From Saprospiraceae bacterium UBA7687 (GTDB taxonomy: Bacteria; Bacteroidota; Bacteroidia; Chitinophagales; Saprospiraceae), in contig DLGT01000098.1 of assembly GCA_002482845.1 (NCBI GenBank), forward strand, positions 1-20,357: a stretch of 20,357 nucleotides of DNA. The letters are read 5' to 3'. Below, in pieces: positions 15,810 through 20,357 of the stretch. The stretch's first letter is position 1. Each line of letters opens with the position of its first letter. A program made the position numbers and the translations under genes. A model generated the notes under the pieces. It did not search any database and had not been told where the DNA came from. It saw only the letters and a list, made by a program, of their open reading frames with translations.

Positions 15810-16304
15810 TTAATTTAAAGTTACGCTCAAGGCAGTTGGTTTTATTAAATCTGCTTTGATATTTTCTTGTACAGTAGTAGCCAATGAAAGCCCTACATAA
15901 TCTACTTTAATAGGAAACATCTTGTGTTTACGATCTACCAAGACGGCAACTTCTATTTTTTTGACCAAAATATTCATAAAAACCCTAAAAGCGTAGAAAA
16001 TAGTCCTACCAGTATTAGCTACATCATCTATGACAATAATAGATTTATTGACCAATTCTGTTTCATTTAAATCCGATTCTATTGGAAAATCTAATGGTTG
16101 CGCAGGATTCAATTTGATCTTAGATAACACCACTTTTTTGTCAGAAATAGAGGTAAGTGACTCAAACAATAACTTTGCAAAACCGTAACCATTATTATTG
16201 ATACCTACTAGAATAATCTCATCTTCGTCAAGATTGTTTTCAAGAATTTCATATGACAACCGCTGTATCTTTTGCTTTATCTGATAATCATTTAATACCT
16301 GCAT
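15810..16304 (-). CDS. PyrR-like phosphoribosyltransferase
   Basis: The 164-residue product has the type I phosphoribosyltransferase PRPP-binding loop VIDDVANTGRT at 91-101. It is followed by VLVDRKHKMFPIKVDYVGL at 121-139, which corresponds to the VLVDRGHRELPI-DYVG signature of PyrR. PyrR proteins have uracil phosphoribosyltransferase activity, and in Gram-positive bacteria they also bind pyr mRNA as attenuators. Whether this one has either activity is not visible from the sequence; purine phosphoribosyltransferase activity is also possible. No pyrimidine genes are in the window. It is transcribed away from the iron-sulfur gene at 16396, with a 91-base shared upstream region. Confidence 0.8.
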   Translation of the reverse strand: MQVLNDYQIKQKIQRLSYEILENNLDEDEIILVGINNNGYGFAKLLFESLTSISDKKVVLSKIKLNPAQPLDFPIESDLNETELVNKSIIVIDDVANTGRTIFYAFRVFMNILVKKIEVAVLVDRKHKMFPIKVDYVGLSLATTVQENIKADLIKPTALSVTLN

Positions 16305-16331
16305 ACTTTAGATTTGATTTAAATATGAATG

Positions 16332-16339
16332 CAAATGTA
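16332..16339 (-). promoter_or_regulatory. Possible -7 box for the PyrR-like gene
   Basis: Read on the minus strand, TACATTTG matches the TAnnTTTG consensus. It lies 27 bases upstream of the start codon at 16304. No convincing -33 box was found at the usual distance. Confidence 0.4.
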
Positions 16340-16351
16340 TGCAAAAAAGAA

Positions 16352-16359
16352 TAAATTTG
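16352..16359 (+). promoter_or_regulatory. Possible -7 box for the iron-sulfur oxidoreductase gene
   Basis: TAAATTTG matches TAnnTTTG and lies 36 bases before the ATG at 16396. It sits back to back with the minus-strand box at 16332-16339, as expected for a divergent promoter region. A -33 box is not obvious. Confidence 0.4.
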
Positions 16360-16395
16360 TATTTTGGCATCGAAATATATAATTAAGCGATCATT

Positions 16396-17751
16396 ATGCA
16401 ACAAATATTATTCATTTTATTGTCGGCGATCACGTTTTACATCGCCTTCAGACAGTTCAAAAAAATATATGACAATGTCCAACTTGGCAAAGCTCAAGAT
16501 ATATCTGGAGACACTGCTACGAGATGGAAAAATGTTCTTTTAGTAGCATTTGGCCAACAAAAAATGTTTAAAAACTGGATTCCAGCATTACTACACTTAT
16601 TTATATACGTTGCATTTCTTTTTACACAAATAGAATTACTAGAGATATTTATTGATGGTATATTTGGTGTGCACCGATTTTTTGCACCATTTTTAGGTGG
16701 ATTTTATACGTTGATAATCAGTACAATAGAAATTCTTTCTTTTTTAGCATTGATCGCCACTTTTGCATTTCTTTATAGACGTAATATGCTCAAAGTACCA
16801 AGACTCGTCAAATCAGAATTGAACGGTTGGCCAAAATTGGATGCTAATATTATTCTTTTTGCCGAAATTCTTTTAGTTACTGGCATTTTTACTATGAATG
16901 GTACCGACTCAGTTCTACAGACTTTGGACCCGACACATTATCCTGATACTGGCAAATTGGCCATTTCATCATGGTTTGGCCCTGCTATTTTTGGCGGATT
17001 TGAAATGAGTACCCTACAACTGTTAGAGCGAGCAGGATGGTGGTTGCATTTGATGGTGGTATTCGGATTTATCATCTACCTACCCTATTCCAAACATTTG
17101 CACATATTCCTAGCTTTCCCCAATGTATATTTCAGCAAGCTCACTTCACGTGGAAAAATGGAAAATATGCCAGAAATCATGAATGAAGTTAAGTCAATGT
17201 TGGGTATTGAGAGCGATGTACCACCGAGTGCAGATGGTGAGTTGCCAGAATTTGGTGCAAAAGACATTTTTGATCTTAGTTGGACCAATATCATGAACGC
17301 TTACACTTGTACCGAATGTGGAAGATGTTCGGCAGTGTGTCCTGCAAATCTCACTGGCAAGAAGCTCTCTCCTCGCAAAATCATGATGGATATCAGAGAC
17401 AGAGCAACCGAAGTGGGCAATAACCTAGCATCAGGTGACCTAAAATACGCAAAATCAAAAGATAACTCCGATGTCAAGACCCTAACAGCAGACAACTATG
17501 ATGATGGTAAATCCTTATTTGATTACATCTCAAGGGAAGAGCTTCATGCGTGTACTACGTGTAATGCATGTGTAGAGGCATGTCCCGTCATGATCGACCC
17601 GCTAGAGCCGATCCTAAAAATGCGTCGGTATGAGATATTGACAGAGTCAGCAGGTCCAGCAGATTGGACTCCGATGTTTACAGCGATGGAAAATGGTGGT
17701 TGTGTGTGGCAGATGCCTGTGGAGCGGGAAGCTTGGAGGGATGAAGTTTAG
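16396..17751 (+). CDS. Membrane-bound 4Fe-4S oxidoreductase subunit (HdrC/NarI-like)
   Basis: The 451-residue product has about five membrane helices in the first 240 residues, with histidines that could bind heme b (H67, H218, and H234 or H236). The soluble C-terminal part has two [4Fe-4S] motifs. These are C305, C308, C311 and C315 in CTECGRCSAVCP, and C386, C389, C392 and C396 in CTTCNACVEACP. The fusion of a NarI-like cytochrome b domain to an HdrC-like ferredoxin domain suggests electron transfer between the membrane and a soluble partner. The partner is very likely the CCG-domain protein at 18186-18962. The electron donor and acceptor are unknown. In related genomes the two genes are normally adjacent; here a lipoprotein gene separates them. 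Confidence 0.88.
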   Translation: MQQILFILLSAITFYIAFRQFKKIYDNVQLGKAQDISGDTATRWKNVLLVAFGQQKMFKNWIPALLHLFIYVAFLFTQIELLEIFIDGIFGVHRFFAPFLGGFYTLIISTIEILSFLALIATFAFLYRRNMLKVPRLVKSELNGWPKLDANIILFAEILLVTGIFTMNGTDSVLQTLDPTHYPDTGKLAISSWFGPAIFGGFEMSTLQLLERAGWWLHLMVVFGFIIYLPYSKHLHIFLAFPNVYFSKLTSRGKMENMPEIMNEVKSMLGIESDVPPSADGELPEFGAKDIFDLSWTNIMNAYTCTECGRCSAVCPANLTGKKLSPRKIMMDIRDRATEVGNNLASGDLKYAKSKDNSDVKTLTADNYDDGKSLFDYISREELHACTTCNACVEACPVMIDPLEPILKMRRYEILTESAGPADWTPMFTAMENGGCVWQMPVEREAWRDEV

Positions 17752-17802
17752 TTAAATAAGCGTAATAAATCTAAGTATTCTATAATTCAAATAATTGAAT
17801 AA

Positions 17803-18126
17803 ATGAAAAAGTTTCTCCTTCTTGTACTTATTTCAATTTTAACATTCAGTAGTTGTCAAAAAAAAGATATTGATTGTCTTACCGTCCTAATAAATGATTT
17901 TGAAAAACTTGAAAGCTGTTCTGAATCAAAAGTTGACGAGTTTGATTTTAATGGGAAAAAGGTATATTTATTTGATAATAGTTTTTGTTGCTGTGATCAC
18001 ACTTCTGATGTATATGATAGTGGATGTAAACTTTTAGGCTTCATAGGTGGTATAGCAGGCAATTCTATAATTGAAGGCGAAGATTTTGCTTCTGCAAAAT
18101 ATGTAAAGACAATATGGAAAAAGTAA
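17803..18126 (+). CDS. Small cysteine-rich lipoprotein (DUF6970-like)
   Basis: The 107-residue product has a lipoprotein signal with lipobox FSSC (C18). The mature part has further cysteines at 25, 39, 62-64 and 75. The pattern FDFNGKKVYLFD, then CCCDHTSDVYDSGC, then a glycine-rich GGIAG segment resembles DUF6970-type lipoproteins (NGK-VYY, CCD, LYD-C, DGG-TG). The family assignment is from memory and tentative. The function is unknown; disulfides or metal binding are possible. It lies between two genes that normally form one iron-sulfur unit, 51 bases after the first and 59 before the second. A 6-bp inverted repeat (17785-17800) sits directly before its start codon. Confidence 0.8.
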   Translation: MKKFLLLVLISILTFSSCQKKDIDCLTVLINDFEKLESCSESKVDEFDFNGKKVYLFDNSFCCCDHTSDVYDSGCKLLGFIGGIAGNSIIEGEDFASAKYVKTIWKK

Positions 18127-18185
18127 AAGCAATAAAAATGAACATAAATAACAAATCTTATTTTCTTTTATAAAAACACGATCAC

Positions 18186-18962
18186 ATGACCATAAAAACA
18201 ATGGCCGAAACGACGGCATCAGGCATAGAAGTAGAAGTATTATTTTGGGTAGGATGCGCAGGTAGTTTTGATGCACGAGCTCAACGAGTGACTAAGGCTT
18301 TTTCGCAATTATTGGATAAAGCAGGTGTCTCGTTTGCTATATTGGGTAATGAAGAAGCTTGTACAGGCGATCCTGCGAGACGAGCTGGAAATGAATTTAT
18401 CTTCCAAATGCTGGCGCTCCAAAACATCCAGACACTCAATATGTATGGTGTAAAAAAGATCGTCACAGCTTGTCCACATTGTTTCAATACACTAAAAAAC
18501 GAGTATCCAGAATTAGGTGGCAACTATGAAGTCGTACATCACACTCAATTCTTACAAGAGCTTTTGAATACAGGAAAACTAAAAGTGGAAGGTGGTTCAT
18601 TCAGAGGAAAAAAGATCACCTATCACGATTCTTGTTACATTGGTAGAATAAATGGTATCTATGAAGCTCCAAGACAGGTCTTAGAACATCTAGATGGTGA
18701 TCTAGTCGAGATGAAAAGATGTAAGACTACAGGTCTATGTTGTGGCGCAGGCGGCGCTCAAATGTTTAAAGAAGATGAAGCAGGAGACAAACGTATCAAC
18801 ATTGAGAGAGCTGAAGAAGCCATCTCTACCAATGCGTCTATAGTGGCTGCAAACTGTCCATTCTGCATTACGATGATCACGGATGGTATGAAGGCAAAAG
18901 ACAAACAAGATGATGTAATGGTAATGGATATATCTGAGATGATATTGCAAGGTATGAAGTAA
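18186..18962 (+). CDS. CCG-domain iron-sulfur protein (HdrB/LutA-like)
   Basis: The 258-residue product has two cysteine-rich CCG domains. The first has GCAGSFDARA, EACTGDPARRAG and ACPHC; its middle element has a single cysteine instead of a pair. The second has HDSCYIGR, LCCGAGGAQMF and NCPFC. This is the fold of heterodisulfide reductase subunit B and the LutA/GlcF family, which carries a noncubane [4Fe-4S] cluster. It is expected to work with the membrane subunit at 16396-17751 as an Fe-S oxidoreductase; the substrate is not known. Starts at ATG 18186 and 18201 are both possible; the second (MAETT) leaves a more typical N-terminus. The product should be cytoplasmic. Confidence 0.88.
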   Translation: MTIKTMAETTASGIEVEVLFWVGCAGSFDARAQRVTKAFSQLLDKAGVSFAILGNEEACTGDPARRAGNEFIFQMLALQNIQTLNMYGVKKIVTACPHCFNTLKNEYPELGGNYEVVHHTQFLQELLNTGKLKVEGGSFRGKKITYHDSCYIGRINGIYEAPRQVLEHLDGDLVEMKRCKTTGLCCGAGGAQMFKEDEAGDKRINIERAEEAISTNASIVAANCPFCITMITDGMKAKDKQDDVMVMDISEMILQGMK

Positions 18963-18980
18963 AAAAGAATTAAAACTAAC

Positions 18981-19030
18981 ATAAAAAAATATGACTTACC
19001 AAGAAAAGGTTGCTAGAGCTGAAGAATGTT
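18981..19030 (+). repeat. Direct repeat, copy 1, over a gene start
   Basis: These 50 bases match 19590-19639 with two differences (c/t in the fourth base after ATG+2 and g/a in the eighth codon region). The repeat includes about 10 bases before the ATG and the first 13 codons, and marks the tandem duplication of the two genes. Confidence 0.9.
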
Positions 19031-19593
19031 ACCATTTGATACTTAAGGGGCAATCTTTTTTAGATATTACAATGTATTTAGAAAAAGAAGGGCTAACAAA
19101 AACCGATATTTCAAAAGTAATTTCGAGTGTCCAAAATTTTATTTTAGAATCATATGAATCAATTGTAAAATCGGAATATGATTCACTTTACAATTTTTTA
19201 ACAAAATGGAAGAATACAAATCTCACAGAAGATGTTTTCAATTTTGTACAGAATATTTTTTTGGAAAAGCATAAATCCGAGAAAAAAATAATTATAAATC
19301 AAATGTTGCGCAATAATTCTTCTTTGGATTGGATTATTGATCAAGTAGAAGATGTTTTTTTTTCTACTGAAGAAATCACATCATATGTAGAAAGACATAG
19401 AGCATATTTTCCGAATTACAAAGAAATAACACCTTCTGATTCAAATAGAAGAAATAAAGGTCTGTCTTTCATTTTTTTTGGGATTTTTCTTTTTGTTGGT
19501 TTTCTTATGTATGGTAGGATTTCCTTCATAGGTATTGGAATTACAATTGCTGGAATTATCTTACTTTTTTTTGAAAACCATAACAACAAATAA
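18991..19593 (+). CDS. Two-helix membrane protein of unknown family, paralogue 1
   Basis: The family was not recognised. The 200-residue product begins MTYQEKVARAEECYHLILKG, followed by a helical segment and KTDISKVISSVQ, which could be a small helical domain. The middle (about 60-140) is predicted mostly helical and charged. Two membrane helices are at about 158-174 and 177-195, with a tight GRIS turn between them. The protein should therefore be tail-anchored by a hairpin with its bulk in the cytoplasm. The next gene is a paralogue sharing the N-terminal 18 residues almost exactly, DIS, and the GRIS hairpin, while the middle has diverged. It lies 28 bases after the CCG gene and may belong to the same transcript. 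Confidence 0.8.
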   Translation: MTYQEKVARAEECYHLILKGQSFLDITMYLEKEGLTKTDISKVISSVQNFILESYESIVKSEYDSLYNFLTKWKNTNLTEDVFNFVQNIFLEKHKSEKKIIINQMLRNNSSLDWIIDQVEDVFFSTEEITSYVERHRAYFPNYKEITPSDSNRRNKGLSFIFFGIFLFVGFLMYGRISFIGIGITIAGIILLFFENHNNK

Positions 19594-19639
19594 AAAAATA
19601 TGACCTACCAAGAAAAGGTTGCTAAAGCTGAAGAATGTT
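19590..19639 (+). repeat. Direct repeat, copy 2, over a gene start
   Basis: This is the second copy of the 50-base repeat at 18981-19030 (48 of 50 identical). It covers the stop codon of paralogue 1 and the start of paralogue 2. Similarity falls off sharply after the 14th codon. Confidence 0.9.
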
Positions 19640-20217
19640 TTGGGCTTATTCTATCAGGAAAATCTTTTGTTAATGTTACAGAAAAATTAACATCTGAAGG
19701 ATTTTATCAATACGATATTTCCAAGATTATGGTTTCTGTAAATCAAATGCTTGATCAAAAATTTGGGAAAGACATTACCAACGACATTCATCACTCTAAA
19801 TACTCAGATAGCTTCAAATATGGCATTCATAATGAAGTATATCAAGAAATTAAAAATAATCAAATTCAAAAGATTAAAGATGCTATCTCACAAAAAATAT
19901 CTAGTTTAGTTGCCAAAACAAAACTAGATAATGAGATTCTTACAGCTGTAAGTAGTCCTTTTTTTACGGATGCAGAAATATTAGACAAAATAAAAAGAGC
20001 AAGGCAAAATTATGTTTCACCACCGTCCGAAGGTTTAAATAGTAATGGGAGTGTAAGTATAATTGGAGGACTATTAATAACTGCCGTTTTTTTGGTAGCT
20101 GGACGTATATCATTATGGGGCCTTTTTTTAGTAGGTCACGGAATATATATAAAGCTGAATAAAACAAATAATGTCAATAATTATACAAGAGAATTAGACG
20201 AAATAGGAAAAGAATAA
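19600..20217 (+). CDS. Two-helix membrane protein of unknown family, paralogue 2
   Basis: The 205-residue product starts MTYQEKVAKAEECFGLILSG, almost the same as the upstream paralogue, and has the matching YDISKIMVSVNQML segment. Its middle (55-140) is helical, rich in K, I and S, and clearly different from paralogue 1. A hydrophobic hairpin at about 151-187 again has a GRIS turn (LVAGRISLWGLFLVGHGI). A charged tail follows. The ATG is 6 bases after the stop of paralogue 1. The pair arose by tandem duplication, with the two ends conserved and the centre diverged, which may reflect different partners. No function can be given. Confidence 0.8.
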   Translation: MTYQEKVAKAEECFGLILSGKSFVNVTEKLTSEGFYQYDISKIMVSVNQMLDQKFGKDITNDIHHSKYSDSFKYGIHNEVYQEIKNNQIQKIKDAISQKISSLVAKTKLDNEILTAVSSPFFTDAEILDKIKRARQNYVSPPSEGLNSNGSVSIIGGLLITAVFLVAGRISLWGLFLVGHGIYIKLNKTNNVNNYTRELDEIGKE

Positions 20218-20261
20218 CTATTATTGCTTTAAATTTAAAAAACAAACAAAACCAACAAATT

Positions 20262-20357
20262 ATGTACAAAATCAATGTAGTTTTCGTTTTCATTCTTATC
20301 ATCGTACTATCTTCATGCGGATCAGATAAAAGAACTGTAATAATCGATAATCCAACA
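20262..20357 (+). CDS. N-terminus of a lipoprotein (partial)
   Basis: The frame is open from ATG 20262 to the right edge (32 codons). The product starts with a hydrophobic stretch (VVFVFILIIVL) and the lipobox LSSCGS with C19. It is therefore a lipoprotein exported to the periplasm or outer membrane. The first visible mature residues (GSDKRTVIIDN) do not identify a family. It lies 44 bases after paralogue 2 and may be in the same transcript. Confidence 0.75.
   Translation, partial: MYKINVVFVFILIIVLSSCGSDKRTVIIDNPT

Overview
The window is AT-rich DNA from a member of the Bacteroidota. The evidence is C-terminal sorting domains of the type IX secretion system (T9SS), a LytS/LytTR two-component pair with a periplasmic propeller sensor, Bacteroidota-style promoter boxes (TAnnTTTG), DUF4956, and lipoproteins with a serine-serine-cysteine lipobox. 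A Saprospiraceae/Chitinophagales-like origin fits, but is an inference. No rRNA, tRNA, CRISPR array or insertion sequence was seen.

Positions 1-3557: the tail of a T9SS cargo gene and its terminator, a well-formed promoter, then two genes that abut with no gap. The first is an exported VIT plus von Willebrand factor A protein anchored by a C-terminal helix. The second is a membrane-anchored protein with a His-Gly ... Cys arrangement like caspase/CHAT hydrolases. Positions 3625-7461: a large sensor kinase (fourteen propeller repeats, Y_Y_Y domain, one membrane helix, LytS-type kinase) and its LytTR response regulator.

Positions 7682-13314: a secreted CotH-type kinase protein with a T9SS tail, followed by a very compact group of DUF4956 membrane protein, HlyD-like adaptor and TolC-like outer-membrane protein. 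The last three look like a trans-envelope complex with no recognisable pump. Positions 13311-13589 hold what looks like a decayed minus-strand gene.

Positions 13635-15100: a LolA-like carrier and the tRNA pseudouridine synthase TruC. On the minus strand (15267-16304) lie a PyrR-like phosphoribosyltransferase and a small exported protein with a Cys-x-x-Cys motif. Positions 16396-18962: a membrane iron-sulfur oxidoreductase subunit and its CCG-domain partner, separated by a small cysteine-rich lipoprotein gene. Positions 18991-20217: two tandem paralogues of unknown function whose start regions match at 48 of 50 bases. A lipoprotein gene then runs off the right edge.

The most interesting parts are the VIT/vWA plus caspase-like pair, the DUF4956-HlyD-TolC group, and the decayed gene hidden in an apparently empty intergenic region.
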